DNA of 64,000 bases. It comes from Prauserella endophytica (GTDB lineage Bacteria; Actinomycetota; Actinomycetes; Mycobacteriales; Pseudonocardiaceae). This document shows positions 1 through 9,383 of this stretch, piece after piece. The translations under genes and the position numbers were made by a program. The stretch spans positions 1-64,000 of the forward strand of contig NZ_SWMS01000005.1 in the NCBI RefSeq assembly GCF_005146945.1, given 5' to 3'. The stretch's first letter is position 1, and each line of letters begins with the position of its first letter. A model generated the notes under the pieces. It saw only the letters and a list, made by a program, of their open reading frames with translations. It ran no database searches and was not told the DNA's origin.

Positions 1-50
1 TCGGTGGCCTTCCGAGTCAGGAGTGCCGGGATCCCGCCCACACACATCAT

Positions 51-70
51 CACTGTGGCCTTCACTGCAG
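51..70. repeat. decayed arm of the convergent-gap hairpin family
   Basis: The bases around 54-70 match the right arm (GTGGCCTTCACTGC) of the inverted repeats found in full at 24211, 32253 and 40970. No partner arm is recognisable, although a second GGTGGCCTTCC lies at 3-13. It sits just past the stop of the stress-protein gene, where the intact copies also lie relative to their genes. I read it as a degenerate relic. Apart from these two motifs I see nothing in bases 1-78. Confidence 0.45.
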
Positions 71-78
71 CTAGGGGG

Positions 79-597
79 TTACCAGGTGGTGGAGGACATC
101 GCCAGCTTCGCGAGCAGTTCGCGGCCGTTCTCGGCGTTACGCGGCTGGCAGAGCACGTCGTACCGGTTGGCCACGAGCTGGCTGTGGGAGACGAAGTCGC
201 GGCGGCCCTTGGTCGCGGCGTACCCCATCGCGGCGAAGGCCAGGCCGAACGCGACACCGGCGACGAGCCCGATCAGGATCGGCAGCAGCCCGGCTCCCGG
301 CGTGAACAAGCTCAGCAGCAGGCCGACGAACAGACCGAACCAGGCACCGGACATCGCGCCGCTGCCGAGCACCTTGCCCCAGGTCAGCCGCGCGGCGACG
401 CGCTCGACGAGCATCGGCTCGACGCCGACGATCGTGACGTCCTGCACGGGGAAGTTCTGGTCGGCGAGGTGGTCCACGGCACGCTGCGCCTCTTCGTAAG
501 TGCCGTAGGAGCCGATGGGCCAGCCGGTCGGCAGGGTCGGCAGCTGCGGCGCCCGCTGTGCCGTGCGGAACGCGGGCTGCGAGAACGCTGTGGTCAT
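79..597 (-). CDS. general stress protein 17M-like membrane protein
   Basis: The 172-residue product has an N-terminal segment (about residues 27-70, beginning GWPIGSYGTYEEAQRAVDHL) like the general stress protein 17M/YflT domain. A Gly/Ala-rich hydrophobic stretch follows at about residues 75-130 and reads as two membrane-inserted helices with glycine-zipper character. Such proteins are common in Actinobacteria and tied to general stress; their biochemical role is unknown. The ATG start is preceded by GAGGTGA at good spacing. Further upstream on this strand lies GGGTGT (plus-strand 637-642), which resembles the -10 element of SigB/SigF-type promoters, but no matching -35 is convincing. The gene is monocistronic and its 3' end abuts a decayed repeat. 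Confidence 0.7.
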   Translation of the reverse strand: MTTAFSQPAFRTAQRAPQLPTLPTGWPIGSYGTYEEAQRAVDHLADQNFPVQDVTIVGVEPMLVERVAARLTWGKVLGSGAMSGAWFGLFVGLLLSLFTPGAGLLPILIGLVAGVAFGLAFAAMGYAATKGRRDFVSHSQLVANRYDVLCQPRNAENGRELLAKLAMSSTTW

Positions 598-710
598 GGT
601 GTGCTCACCTCGTGGGCGATACTGGTTGTTGTCCTTACACCCGTTTCAACGTCACGGCGTTCTCGATCAGTGCCCGGTCCGCGAGATTCACAGGGTGCTC
701 TCAGCCACGC

Positions 711-1964
711 TCAGTGCAGTCCCGGCATTCCGTTCGGTGAGCCTGAGGACAGCCACTGGCCGAAGTAGCGCACGGAGAACAGCTCGTCCAGCACCATGTA
801 CGCGGCGCCGACGAGCCCGCCCTCCTCGCCGAGGCGCGCACGTTCGATGCGCAGCTCTCGTGTGGACAGTGGCAGCGAACGCCGGTAGATCGTCTCCCTG
901 ATCGTGGCGAGGAACAGATCGCCCGCGCCCGCGACCTTGCCGCCGAGCAGGATGATCGAGGGGTTGTAGAAGTTGACCATGGTGGCGAGCATCGCGCCGA
1001 TGCGCCTGCCCGCCTGCACGAGGAGCTGCACCGCGTGGTGGTCGCCCGCCCTGGCGGCGGCGGTGACGTCCTCGCCGGTGACGGCGCCGTGGTCGTCCAG
1101 CGCGGCGGCGAGCGCGGTACTGGCGCCGGAGCGGGCGAGCGCCTCGCCGTCCCTGGCCAGCGCGGCGCCCCCGGCGAGCGCCTCGAGGCAGCCCGTCTTG
1201 CCGCAGCGGCAGACCACCGTGCTGTCGTCTGAGACGGCGGCGTGGCCGATGTCGCCGGCGCAGCCCTGCGCGCCCCGGTGCAGGCGGCCCGAGTTGCTGA
1301 TGCCTGCGCCGATGCCCGTGCCGATCTTGATGTAGAGCAGGTCGCCCGAGGTCGGCAGGCCCGGCGTGCGCAGCTCGCCGAGGCACAGCAGGTTCACCTC
1401 GTTGTCCACCCACACCGGCGCGTCGTAGCGCTTGGAGAGACGGTCGCGAACCGGGTAGTTGTTCCAGCCCGGCATGATCGGCGGCTCCGACGGCCGCGCC
1501 GTCGCGAACTCGACGGGACCCGGCAGGCCCAGGCCGACGCCCCACACCTCGCCCGGCTCCACTCCGAGGTCGGCCAGCAGCCCGTCGAGGGTGTCCTCCA
1601 CCTCGGTGAGCACGGGTTCCGGCCCCTGGGCGATGTCGCAGTCGCGGTGGCACATGGTGAGCACGGTGCCCATCAGGTCCGTCACGCCCGCTGTGAAGCT
1701 CGTGGCGCCCAGCTCGGCCGTGAGGATGCGCCCGGCGTCGCGGCGGAAGCGGAGCGTTCTCGCCTGCCTGCCGCCGGTGGAGGGGTTGAGGTCGCCCTCC
1801 TCGAGCAGCCCGGCGTCGAGCAGCGTCGTGGTGCGCTGCGTGATGGCGGTACGGCCGAGACCGGTGCGCTCGCTCAGCGCCGGTCTGGTGTCCGCCTGGC
1901 CGGTCCTGACCAGGTCGAGGAGTCGCGCGTAGCTCTCCAGCAGCTCGGTGCTCGGCTCCTCCAC
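711..1964 (-). CDS. ROK family transcriptional regulator
   Basis: This is a 417-residue protein of the NagC/XylR (ROK) class. Residues about 5-60 form a winged helix-turn-helix, followed by the ROK kinase-like fold. The ROK zinc site is intact: DIGH (H241) and CRCGKTGC (C252, C254, C259). Such proteins repress sugar genes and sense a sugar or phosphosugar. I place the start at GTG 1964 because AAGGGGG lies five bases upstream; an in-frame ATG at 1997 has no ribosome-binding site and would put a perfect dyad (1982-1996) inside the coding region. No sugar operon is adjacent, since the divergent neighbour is kdp, so the target is unknown and autoregulation is the only supported guess. Confidence 0.85.
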   Translation of the reverse strand: MEEPSTELLESYARLLDLVRTGQADTRPALSERTGLGRTAITQRTTTLLDAGLLEEGDLNPSTGGRQARTLRFRRDAGRILTAELGATSFTAGVTDLMGTVLTMCHRDCDIAQGPEPVLTEVEDTLDGLLADLGVEPGEVWGVGLGLPGPVEFATARPSEPPIMPGWNNYPVRDRLSKRYDAPVWVDNEVNLLCLGELRTPGLPTSGDLLYIKIGTGIGAGISNSGRLHRGAQGCAGDIGHAAVSDDSTVVCRCGKTGCLEALAGGAALARDGEALARSGASTALAAALDDHGAVTGEDVTAAARAGDHHAVQLLVQAGRRIGAMLATMVNFYNPSIILLGGKVAGAGDLFLATIRETIYRRSLPLSTRELRIERARLGEEGGLVGAAYMVLDELFSVRYFGQWLSSGSPNGMPGLH

Positions 1965-1981
1965 GGGGACCCCCTTATGTG

Positions 1982-1996
1982 TGATGCCTCGCATCA
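1982..1996. promoter_or_regulatory. TGATGC-ctc-GCATCA dyad, candidate ROK operator
   Basis: A perfect 6-bp inverted repeat with a 3-base spacer lies 18 bases upstream of the preferred GTG start of the ROK regulator. Its position fits autoregulation by steric block. Assignment to the ROK protein is inference. Confidence 0.4.
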
Positions 1997-2065
1997 TATA
2001 TCGGAAAGTGCAAAACTTCTGTTTGTTACATGCATTAGAGGGAAGATCGAAAGCCTAAGAGTCGC

Positions 2066-2116
2066 CCCCCAAGGCCACCTTTGTTGCGCTCAACGCAACA
2101 AAGGTGGCCTTGGGGG
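2066..2116. repeat. perfect 23-bp inverted repeat (CCCCCAAGG subfamily)
   Basis: Left arm 2066-2088 and right arm 2094-2116 are perfectly complementary around the 5-base loop CTCAA. The arm core AAGGCCACCTT is shared with the repeats at 19702, 24211, 32253, 40970 and 44043. This copy lies between divergent genes (ROK regulator and kdp), so it is not positioned as a terminator for either. The rest of the 354-base intergenic space holds the ROK dyad and the kdp direct repeats. Confidence 0.85.
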
Positions 2117-2183
2117 CAGTCTGGGGCTGCCTTACCTGAGCGCGACATCCGGGCGAGTGCGCGCGTGGGCGGGCCCACCGTGC

Positions 2184-2231
2184 GTCAAGGCGGCGTCAAC
2201 AGACCTCCCCGCCGCGTCAAGGAGCCGTCAG
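2184..2231 (+). promoter_or_regulatory. four GTCAA/G direct half-sites upstream of kdp, candidate KdpE boxes
   Basis: GTCAA occurs at 2184, 2195 and 2216 and GTCAG at 2227. The spacings are 11, 21 and 11 bp, so all four lie on nearly the same face of the helix. Tandem direct repeats with an 11-bp period are the normal operator architecture of OmpR/PhoB-family response regulators, and KdpE is encoded at the end of this operon. No clear -10 is visible downstream. Confidence 0.55.
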
Positions 2232-2318
2232 ACCCGGTCCGGACCGCCGGGCGCCGGTCGCAGGCTGACCACCGGTCGGGTTCACCAGAAGGGGTGACCC
2301 GCGAGGAGGGGTGCATTC

Positions 2319-2402
2319 ATGGCCGATTTCCTGTTCGCCGTTCTGCTGATCGGCGGATTCGTCGTCCTCGCGCTCGCCGTGCGCGGGCTGGAGAAGCTGT
2401 GA
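2319..2402 (+). CDS. 27-residue single-span membrane protein, first gene of the kdp operon
   Basis: An ATG preceded by GAGGAGGGG opens a 27-codon frame: MADFLFAVLLIGG, then an aliphatic run, ending VRGLEKL. It is almost entirely one predicted transmembrane helix with a basic end. Its stop overlaps the GTG of kdpF (GTGA), which argues for translational coupling. Comparable tiny frames precede kdpF in other actinobacterial kdp operons as I recall them, but I know no assigned function. It might stabilise the Kdp complex as KdpF does. It is real by ribosome-binding site, coupling and hydrophobicity; the role is unknown. Confidence 0.6.
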   Translation: MADFLFAVLLIGGFVVLALAVRGLEKL

Positions 2403-2500
2403 GCGCCGCGGGCGCCGTGGCCAACGTGGTCGGCGGGCTGCTGGCGCTGGGACTCATCGTCTACCTGTTCGTCGCACTGATCAGGCCGGAGAAGTTCTAG
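2399..2500 (+). CDS. kdpF: KdpF, small stabilising subunit of the potassium ATPase
   Basis: The 33-residue frame ends in YLFVALIRPEKF, the KdpF signature (compare YLxYALLRPExF). It has one membrane helix and associates with KdpA in the KdpFABC complex. GTG 2399 overlaps the preceding stop, and the TAG stop is followed at once by the kdpA ATG. Usual family length is about 29 residues, so the start could instead be the GTG seven codons in, but coupling favours the upstream one. Confidence 0.85.
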   Translation: MSAAGAVANVVGGLLALGLIVYLFVALIRPEKF

Positions 2501-4165
2501 ATGCCCGACTCATGGGCCGGCCTCGTGCAGGTGGCCATCCTGCTCGGCGCGCTCGCACTGGTGTACCGGCCGTTCGGCGACTACCTCGCACGCGTTTACA
2601 CGAGTGAGCAGCACTGGAAGGCCGAGCGCGCGCTATACCGGCTGTTCCGCGTGAATCCTTCTTCCGAGCAGCGCTGGAGCACCTACGCCGTGTCGGTGCT
2701 CGCGTTCTCGTTCGTCTCCATCGTGGTGCTGTACCTGCTGCAACGCCTGCAGCCGGTGCTGCCGTGGAACTTCGGCCGCGGCGCGATCGAGCCCGGCATG
2801 GCCTTCAACACCGCCATCAGCTTCGTCACCAACACCAACTGGCAGTCCTACGCCGGCGAGGTGGCGATGGGCCACTTCGTGCAGCTGGCCGGGCTGACGG
2901 TGCAGAACTTCCTCTCCGCGGCGGTCGGCATCGCCGTCGCGGTGGTGCTGGTCCGCGGGTTCGTCCGGCGCAGCACCGACCGCCTCGGCAACTTCTGGGT
3001 CGATCTCACCAGGGGCACGATCCGTGTGCTGCTGCCGATCTCGGTCGTCGTCGCGGTGGTGCTCGTGGCGCTCGGCGTGGTGCAGAGCCTGCGGTCCGGG
3101 GTCACCGTGTCCAATCCGGACGGCTCACAGAGCACGATCGCGCTCGCACCCGCGGCGAGCCAGGAGGCCATCAAGGAGCTCGGCACCAACGGCGGCGGCA
3201 TCTTCAACGCCAACTCCTCGCATCCGTTCGAGAACCCGAGCTCATGGACGAACCTGCTGGAGATCTTCTTGCTGCTGGTGATCCCGGTGTCGATGACGCG
3301 TGCGTTCGGCACGATGGTCGGCAGCCGTAGGCAGGGCTACACGCTGCTGTCGGTGATGGGCGTGCTGTGGGGCGTCATGCTCGCGGTCGCCTGGTGGGCC
3401 GAGACGCATCCGAACGGACCCGCCGCGCTGCTCGCGGGCGCGAGCCTGGAAGGCAAGGAGCAGCGCTTCGGCATCGGACAGTCGGTGCTGTTCGCCACGA
3501 GCACCACGGGAACGTCCACGGGTGCCGTGAACTCCATGCACGACAGCTTCAGCGGGCTCGGCGGCGGCGTCCCGCTGCTGAACATGCTCCTCGGCGAGGT
3601 GACGCCGGGCGGCGTCGGCGCCGGTCTTTACGGGATCCTCGTGCTCGCCGTCATCGCGATGTTCCTGGCCGGGCTGATGGTCGGCCGGACCCCGGAGTAC
3701 CTGGGCAAGAAGCTCGGCCGCCGCGAGGTCACGTGCGCTGCCGTCGCGATGCTGGCCATGCCGACGGTGGTGCTGCTCGGCACCGGCGCGGCCCTGCTGA
3801 TGCCCGGCGAGCTGGACACGGCGCTCAACAACACCGGCCCCCACGGCCTGTCCGAGGTGCTCTACGCCTACGCCTCGGCGGGCAACAACAACGGCAGCGC
3901 GTTCGCCGGGCTCACCGTCACCAGCGACTGGTTCCAGTCGTCACTTGGTATCGCGATGCTGATCGGCAGGTTCATTCCCATCATCGCCGTGCTCTGCCTG
4001 GCCGGTTCCCTTGCCGCACAACGGAAGGTCCCCGAAACTCCCGGCACCCTGCCCACCACGAGCCCGCTGTTCGGCTCGTTGCTCGCGGGCACGGTCGTGC
4101 TCGTGGCCGCACTGACGTTCATCCCTGCGCTCGCGCTGGGACCCATCGCGGAGGCACTCGCATGA
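2501..4165 (+). CDS. kdpA: potassium-transporting ATPase subunit A (channel-like)
   Basis: This 554-residue polytopic protein is the potassium-binding, translocating subunit of the high-affinity Kdp-ATPase. The four selectivity-loop regions are visible in order: [45 protein letters not shown] and [12 protein letters not shown]. Length matches the family (about 557). It begins directly at the kdpF stop and its TGA overlaps the kdpB ATG, so the subunits are translationally coupled. Expression is expected under potassium limitation through KdpDE encoded downstream. Confidence 0.98.
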   Translation: MPDSWAGLVQVAILLGALALVYRPFGDYLARVYTSEQHWKAERALYRLFRVNPSSEQRWSTYAVSVLAFSFVSIVVLYLLQRLQPVLPWNFGRGAIEPGMAFNTAISFVTNTNWQSYAGEVAMGHFVQLAGLTVQNFLSAAVGIAVAVVLVRGFVRRSTDRLGNFWVDLTRGTIRVLLPISVVVAVVLVALGVVQSLRSGVTVSNPDGSQSTIALAPAASQEAIKELGTNGGGIFNANSSHPFENPSSWTNLLEIFLLLVIPVSMTRAFGTMVGSRRQGYTLLSVMGVLWGVMLAVAWWAETHPNGPAALLAGASLEGKEQRFGIGQSVLFATSTTGTSTGAVNSMHDSFSGLGGGVPLLNMLLGEVTPGGVGAGLYGILVLAVIAMFLAGLMVGRTPEYLGKKLGRREVTCAAVAMLAMPTVVLLGTGAALLMPGELDTALNNTGPHGLSEVLYAYASAGNNNGSAFAGLTVTSDWFQSSLGIAMLIGRFIPIIAVLCLAGSLAAQRKVPETPGTLPTTSPLFGSLLAGTVVLVAALTFIPALALGPIAEALA

Positions 4166-6234
4166 CCATCACCACCCAGGACCATCCCGCGCGGGCGAAG
4201 CCCGAGCACGCGGGCCGGGTGAGCGCGGGCGTGTTCAGTCCTCGGCAGCTGCTCGCGTCGTTCCCCGACGCGCTGCGCAAGCTCGGCCCCCGTCACCAGC
4301 GGCGCAACCCCGTGCTGTTCGTGGTGTGGGTGGGCTCGGTGCTCGTGACCGTCTTCGCGGTCGCGGAGCCGAGCCTGTTCACGATCCTCATCGCCGCGTG
4401 GCTGTGGTTCACCGTCCTGTTCGCCAACCTGGCCGAGGCGGTGGCCGAAGGCAGGGGCAAGGCGCAGGCGGAGTCGTTGCGGCGCACCAAGAAGGGGACC
4501 GTCGCCAGGCGCCTGCTCGACGATGGCGGCGAGGAGGAGATGCCCGGGGCGCGGCTGCGCGTGGGCGACCGCGTGGTGGTGGAGGCGGGGCAGACGATCC
4601 CCGGCGACGGCGACGTGATCGAGGGCATCGCCACCGTGGACGAGTCGGCGATCACGGGAGAATCCGCGCCCGTGGTGCGCGAGTCCGGCGGCGACCGCAG
4701 TGCCGTCACCGGCGGCACCACGGTGCTCTCCGACCGCATCGTCGTGCGGATCACCAGCAAGCCCGGCGAGTCCTTCGTGGACCGGATGATCGCACTCGTC
4801 GAGGGGGCGTCCCGGCAGAAGACGCCCAACGAGATCGCGCTGACGATCCTGCTCTCGACGCTCACGATCGTCTTCCTCCTCGCCGTGGTGGCGCTGCAGC
4901 CCATGGCGGGCTACTCCGGCAGCACGCAGTCGGTGGTGGTGCTGACGGCGCTGCTCGTGTGCCTCATCCCGACCACGATCGGCGCGCTGCTCTCGGCGAT
5001 CGGCATCGCGGGCATGGACCGGTTGGTGCAGCGCAACGTGCTCGCCACGTCGGGCCGCGCCGTGGAGGCCGCCGGAGACGTGTCGACACTGCTGCTCGAC
5101 AAGACCGGCACCATCACCTTCGGCAACCGCAGGGCGACCGAGCTGATCCCGTCCTGGTCGTCCACACCGGACCGGCTCGCCGAGGCCGCGCGGCTGGCCA
5201 GCCTAGCCGACGGCACCCCCGAGGGCCGCAGCATCATCGAGCTGATCGAACGCGACCACCCCGAGCTGACCGGAGAGCAGGGCGGTGAGTTCGTTCCGTT
5301 CACCGCGCAGACGCGGATGAGCGGGCTCGACGTCGGCGGCAGGCAGGTCCGCAAGGGCGCCACCGACGCAGTGCGCGCGTGGGTCGCAAGGCACGGCGGG
5401 ACCCTGCCCGCGGAGATCACCCACGTGAGCAGGGAGATCGGCGAGCAGGGCGGCACCCCACTCGTGGTCGCCGAGCTGCGCGACGGCACACCCGTGGCGC
5501 ACGGCGTGATCCGGCTTTCCGATGTGGTCAAACCGGGCATGCGGGAACGGTTCCGGCGGCTGCGCGAGATGGGCATCCGCACGGTGATGATCACCGGCGA
5601 CAATCCGCTGACCGCAAAGGCCATCGCGGCCGACGCCGGGGTCGACCACTACCTCGCCGAGGCCAAGCCCGAGGACAAGCTGGCGCTGATCCGCAGGGAA
5701 CAGGAGGGCGGCAGGCTCGTCGCGATGACCGGCGACGGCACCAACGACGCGCCCGCGCTGGCCGCCTCCGACGTCGGCGTCGCCATGAACACCGGCACGT
5801 CGGCCGCCAAGGAGGCCGGCAACATGGTCGACCTCGACTCCGACCCCACCAAGCTCATCGAGATCGTCGAGATCGGCAAGCAGCTGCTGATCACCCGCGG
5901 CGCGCTGACCACGTTCAGCATCGCCAACGACCTCGCCAAGTACTTCGCGATCCTGCCCGCGATGTTCCTGGCGATCCACCCGCAGCTCGGCGCGCTCAAC
6001 ATCATGCGCCTCGCCACCCCGGAGTCGGCGATCCTCTCCGCGGTGATCTTCAACGCGCTGGTGATCGTGGCGCTGATCCCGCTCGCGTTGCGGGGTGTCC
6101 GCTATACCCCGGCCGGGGCTGCCACGCTGTTGCGGCGCAACCTGCTGATCTACGGCCTCGGCGGCATCGTCACCCCGTTCGCCGGGATCTGGCTCATCGA
6201 CCAGCTCGTCCGTCTCGTTCCCGGAATCGGGTGA
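4162..6234 (+). CDS. kdpB: potassium-transporting P-type ATPase subunit B
   Basis: KdpB is the ATP-hydrolysing P-type subunit and has 690 residues here. The phosphorylation motif DKTGT has its aspartate at D313; the actuator motif TGES and the nucleotide/hinge motif [11 protein letters not shown] are present. Start ATG 4162 overlaps the kdpA stop (ATGA). The N-terminus is somewhat extended (about 40 residues before the first helix) and carries [13 protein letters not shown], as in other actinobacterial KdpB. All catalytic residues appear intact. Confidence 0.98.
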   Translation: MTITTQDHPARAKPEHAGRVSAGVFSPRQLLASFPDALRKLGPRHQRRNPVLFVVWVGSVLVTVFAVAEPSLFTILIAAWLWFTVLFANLAEAVAEGRGKAQAESLRRTKKGTVARRLLDDGGEEEMPGARLRVGDRVVVEAGQTIPGDGDVIEGIATVDESAITGESAPVVRESGGDRSAVTGGTTVLSDRIVVRITSKPGESFVDRMIALVEGASRQKTPNEIALTILLSTLTIVFLLAVVALQPMAGYSGSTQSVVVLTALLVCLIPTTIGALLSAIGIAGMDRLVQRNVLATSGRAVEAAGDVSTLLLDKTGTITFGNRRATELIPSWSSTPDRLAEAARLASLADGTPEGRSIIELIERDHPELTGEQGGEFVPFTAQTRMSGLDVGGRQVRKGATDAVRAWVARHGGTLPAEITHVSREIGEQGGTPLVVAELRDGTPVAHGVIRLSDVVKPGMRERFRRLREMGIRTVMITGDNPLTAKAIAADAGVDHYLAEAKPEDKLALIRREQEGGRLVAMTGDGTNDAPALAASDVGVAMNTGTSAAKEAGNMVDLDSDPTKLIEIVEIGKQLLITRGALTTFSIANDLAKYFAILPAMFLAIHPQLGALNIMRLATPESAILSAVIFNALVIVALIPLALRGVRYTPAGAATLLRRNLLIYGLGGIVTPFAGIWLIDQLVRLVPGIG

Positions 6235-6240
6235 CTTTTG

Positions 6241-6861
6241 ATGCTGAAGTCCCTGTTCAGCCAGTGCCGCGCGGCCCTGCGGGTGCTGCTGGTGTTCACT
6301 CTGCTGCTCGGCGTGGTGTACCCGCTCGGTGTCTGGGCGGTGTCCCGGCTACCCGGGCTGGAGCACCGGGCCGAGGGCTCGCTCATCGAGCGGAACGGCA
6401 CGGTGGTGGGCTCGTCCCTGATCGGCATCGACCCGGTGTTCGACGGCCCGCCCACGCGCGACCCGTGGTTCCACACGCGGCCCTCGGCGAGCGCGGAGGG
6501 CCCGCTGGGCCCCGGTGACCCGTCGGCATCGGGCGGTTCGAACAAGTCCGCGTTCGACCCCGGGCAGGTGGAGCTGGTGCGGCAGCGCAGGCAGCTCGTC
6601 GCCGAGCGGGAGAACGTCCCGCCGAGCGCCGTGCCCGCCGACGCGGTCACGGCCTCGGCCTCCGGCGTCGACCCGGACATCAGTGAGGCCTATGCCGACC
6701 TGCAGACCGCCAGGGTCGCCCGCAACACCGGGCTGTCCGAGGCGCGCGTGCGCGACCTCGTCGCCGAGCACACGAGCACGCACGGCATCGGCGTGCGGTC
6801 GGTGAACGTGCTCGAGCTCAACCTCGCGGTGCGTGACGCGAGGAGCACACTGGTTCCGTGA
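6241..6861 (+). CDS. kdpC: potassium-transporting ATPase subunit C
   Basis: The 206-residue product has one N-terminal membrane helix (about residues 12-32) followed by an extracytoplasmic domain. Family motifs are visible: VYPLGVWAVS, a segment like GSxLIG and the C-terminal NVLELNLAV. KdpC stabilises KdpB and assists nucleotide binding. I take ATG 6241; a TTG at 6238 is immediately in front and less likely. The final TGA overlaps the GTG of kdpD. Confidence 0.96.
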   Translation: MLKSLFSQCRAALRVLLVFTLLLGVVYPLGVWAVSRLPGLEHRAEGSLIERNGTVVGSSLIGIDPVFDGPPTRDPWFHTRPSASAEGPLGPGDPSASGGSNKSAFDPGQVELVRQRRQLVAERENVPPSAVPADAVTASASGVDPDISEAYADLQTARVARNTGLSEARVRDLVAEHTSTHGIGVRSVNVLELNLAVRDARSTLVP

Positions 6862-9383
6862 GCGTGGAGGAAGGCAGCGGTGCGCCGCGCCGGGGAGAGC
6901 TGCGAATCTATCTCGGCGCGGCGCCCGGCGTCGGCAAGACCTACGCGATGCTCGGCGAGGCGCACCGCAGGCTCGAACGGGGCACCGACGTCGTGATCGG
7001 CTTCGTGGAGTCCCACGGCAGGGCGAAGACGGCGCAGCTGCTCGACGGGCTCGAAGCGGTGCCGAGGCAGACCTTCGTGCACCGGGGCACCGAGCTGCCC
7101 GAGATGGACGTCGACGCGGTGCTCGCGCGCAGGCCAGAGGTGGCGGTGGTGGACGAGCTGGCGCACACCAACGCGCCCGGTGCCCGCAACGAGAAGCGCT
7201 GGCAGGACGTCGAGGAGCTGCGGAACGCGGGCATCACCGTACTCACCACGGTGAACGTGCAGCACCTGGAGAGCCTGAACGACGTGGTGGAGCGCATCAC
7301 CGGCGTCCGGCAGCAGGAGACGGTGCCCGACGAGGTGGTGCGCAGCGCCGAGCAGGTGGAGCTCGTCGACATCACGCCAGAGGCCCTGCGCCGCAGGCTC
7401 GCCCACGGCAACGTCTACCCGGCCGAGCGGATCGACGCGGCGCTGGGCAACTACTTCCGCGTCGGCAACCTCACGGCGCTGCGGGAGCTGGCGCTGCTGT
7501 GGGTGGCCGACCAGGTGGACGTCGCGCTGCAGCGCTACCGCGCCGAGCAGGACATCACCGACACCTGGGAGGCAAGGGAACGTGTCGTCGTCGCCATCAC
7601 CGGCGGCCCCGAGAGCGAGACGCTGATCCGTCGGGCGCGCCGCATCGCGACGAGGGCGGGTGCGGAGCTGCTCGTGCTGCACGTGCTGCGCGGCGACGGG
7701 CTCACCGGCCTTGGGCCGACCGCGGTGGGCAGGTACCGGAAGGTGGCCGACGACGTCGGCGCCACCTTCCACAACGTCGTCGGCGACGACGTGCCGACCG
7801 CGCTGCTGGACTTCGCGCGCGGCGTCAACGCCACCCAGCTCGTGCTCGGCACGTCCAGGCGCTCACGGTTCGCGCGGCTGTTCGACGAGGGGATCGGCGC
7901 CACCGTGGTGCAGCGATCCGGCCCGATCGACGTGCACATGGTCACCCACGAGGAGGCAGGTGGGCGGCTCCGCGCCCGCTTCGGCCCGAGCGTGCTGAGC
8001 GCCGTGCGACGGCTCGGCGGCTGGGCGCTCGCGGTGCTGCTGCCCGCGCTGGCGACCGGGATCGGGGTGCTGCTGCGGGAGGAACTGGACTTCTCCACCG
8101 ACGTGGTGATGTTCTTCCTCGCGATCGTGATCGTGGCACTGGTCGGCGGGCTCGGGCCCGCCCTGGTGGCGGGGTTGCTCTCGGCGGGACTGCTGAACTT
8201 CTTCTTCACCCAGCCGTACCACTCGCTCAAGGTGTCCTCGCCGCGGATCGTCGTGACGCTCGTCGTGATGCTCGTGGTGGCCGTGCTCGTGGCGCTCGTC
8301 GTCGGCTCGGCGGCGCGGCGGGCGAGCCTGGCCGCCCGCGCCCGCACCGAGGCGTCGCTGCTCGGCTCCTACGCACGCACGGTGCTCGCCGACCCGAAGC
8401 CGCTGGAGCGCCTGCTGGAGAAGGTTCGGGAGAACTTCGGCCAGGTTTCGGTGGGGCTCATGGAGAAACGGGACGGGACGTGGCGGCGCGTCGCTGAGGC
8501 AGGGCCGGAACGCTGTCCCGAGCCCGACAAGGCCGACGTCGACATCCCCGTGACCGCCGACGTGCACCTGACCCTGCGCGGCCGCTCGCTGCCAGCCGCC
8601 GACCGGGGAGTGCTGGAGGCCGCCGCCGGGCAGGCGCTGCTCGCGCTGCGTCAGCAGCGGATGGCGGTCGCCGCCGCGGCGGCCGAGCGCAAGGCTCACG
8701 CCACCGAGCTGCGCACGGCCCTGCTCTCCGCCGTGGGCCACGATCTGCGCACGCCGCTGACCTCGATCAAGGCCTCGATCGGCAGCCTGCGTGCCCCCGA
8801 CCTCCAGCTGTCCACTGAGGACACCGCGGAGCTGCTGGAGACCATCGAGGTCTCCGCCGATCGCCTCGCGGGGCTCGTCGACAACCTCCTCGACTCCTCG
8901 CGCCTGGCGACCGGAGCGGTGCGCCCGCGGCTGCAACCCGTCGGCTACGACGAGGTCGTGGCGCTCGCGCTGTCCAACCTGGACGACGCGGCGGCGGTGC
9001 GCGTCGACGTGTGTGAGGACCTGCCGTGGGTGCTGGCCGATCCCGGTCTGCTGGAACGCGTGGTGGCCAACGTCGTGGACAACGCGCTGCGGCACGGCGG
9101 GGGAGGCGAGCCGGTGGCGGTGCGGGCCAGCGCGCACGCCGAACAGGTCGAGCTGCGGATCGTCGACCACGGGCGCGGGCTGCCGAAGGGCGCGGCGGAC
9201 TCGGCCTTCGCGCCGTTTCAGCGGTTGTCGGACCGTACCCCCGGGATCGGCCTCGGGATGTCCGTCGCGAAAGGATTCACCGAGGCGATGGGTGGCACGA
9301 TCCGTGCCGAGGACACGCCAGGAGGGGGACTCACCGTGGTGATCTCGCTGCCCGCCTACCGCGGAGTGGAGGAGCATGTCTGA
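6858..9383 (+). CDS. kdpD: sensor histidine kinase KdpD
   Basis: The 841-residue kinase senses potassium or turgor limitation and phosphorylates KdpE. Domains in order: N-terminal KdpD domain with Walker A GAAPGVGKT (about residues 16-24); a universal-stress-like domain (about 235-360); a four-helix membrane segment (about 385-490); HisKA with GHDLRTP and phospho-acceptor H628; HATPase with VVDNALRHG and GIGLGMSVAKG near the C-terminus. Length is slightly below the E. coli protein (894). Its end overlaps kdpE by 8 bases, and with kdpFABC it forms one operon. Confidence 0.97.
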   Translation: MSVEEGSGAPRRGELRIYLGAAPGVGKTYAMLGEAHRRLERGTDVVIGFVESHGRAKTAQLLDGLEAVPRQTFVHRGTELPEMDVDAVLARRPEVAVVDELAHTNAPGARNEKRWQDVEELRNAGITVLTTVNVQHLESLNDVVERITGVRQQETVPDEVVRSAEQVELVDITPEALRRRLAHGNVYPAERIDAALGNYFRVGNLTALRELALLWVADQVDVALQRYRAEQDITDTWEARERVVVAITGGPESETLIRRARRIATRAGAELLVLHVLRGDGLTGLGPTAVGRYRKVADDVGATFHNVVGDDVPTALLDFARGVNATQLVLGTSRRSRFARLFDEGIGATVVQRSGPIDVHMVTHEEAGGRLRARFGPSVLSAVRRLGGWALAVLLPALATGIGVLLREELDFSTDVVMFFLAIVIVALVGGLGPALVAGLLSAGLLNFFFTQPYHSLKVSSPRIVVTLVVMLVVAVLVALVVGSAARRASLAARARTEASLLGSYARTVLADPKPLERLLEKVRENFGQVSVGLMEKRDGTWRRVAEAGPERCPEPDKADVDIPVTADVHLTLRGRSLPAADRGVLEAAAGQALLALRQQRMAVAAAAAERKAHATELRTALLSAVGHDLRTPLTSIKASIGSLRAPDLQLSTEDTAELLETIEVSADRLAGLVDNLLDSSRLATGAVRPRLQPVGYDEVVALALSNLDDAAAVRVDVCEDLPWVLADPGLLERVVANVVDNALRHGGGGEPVAVRASAHAEQVELRIVDHGRGLPKGAADSAFAPFQRLSDRTPGIGLGMSVAKGFTEAMGGTIRAEDTPGGGLTVVISLPAYRGVEEHV

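Noticed and set aside
3367-4161. Upstream extension of the kdpB reading frame through kdpA
   Set aside because: The kdpB ATG at 4162 has the ATGA coupling and family length; the upstream residues are out-of-frame kdpA.
6833-8497. Plus-strand open frame of 554 codons overlapping kdpD in another frame
   Set aside because: Composition is Arg/Gly/Ala-rich noise and the overlapping frame encodes unmistakable KdpD.
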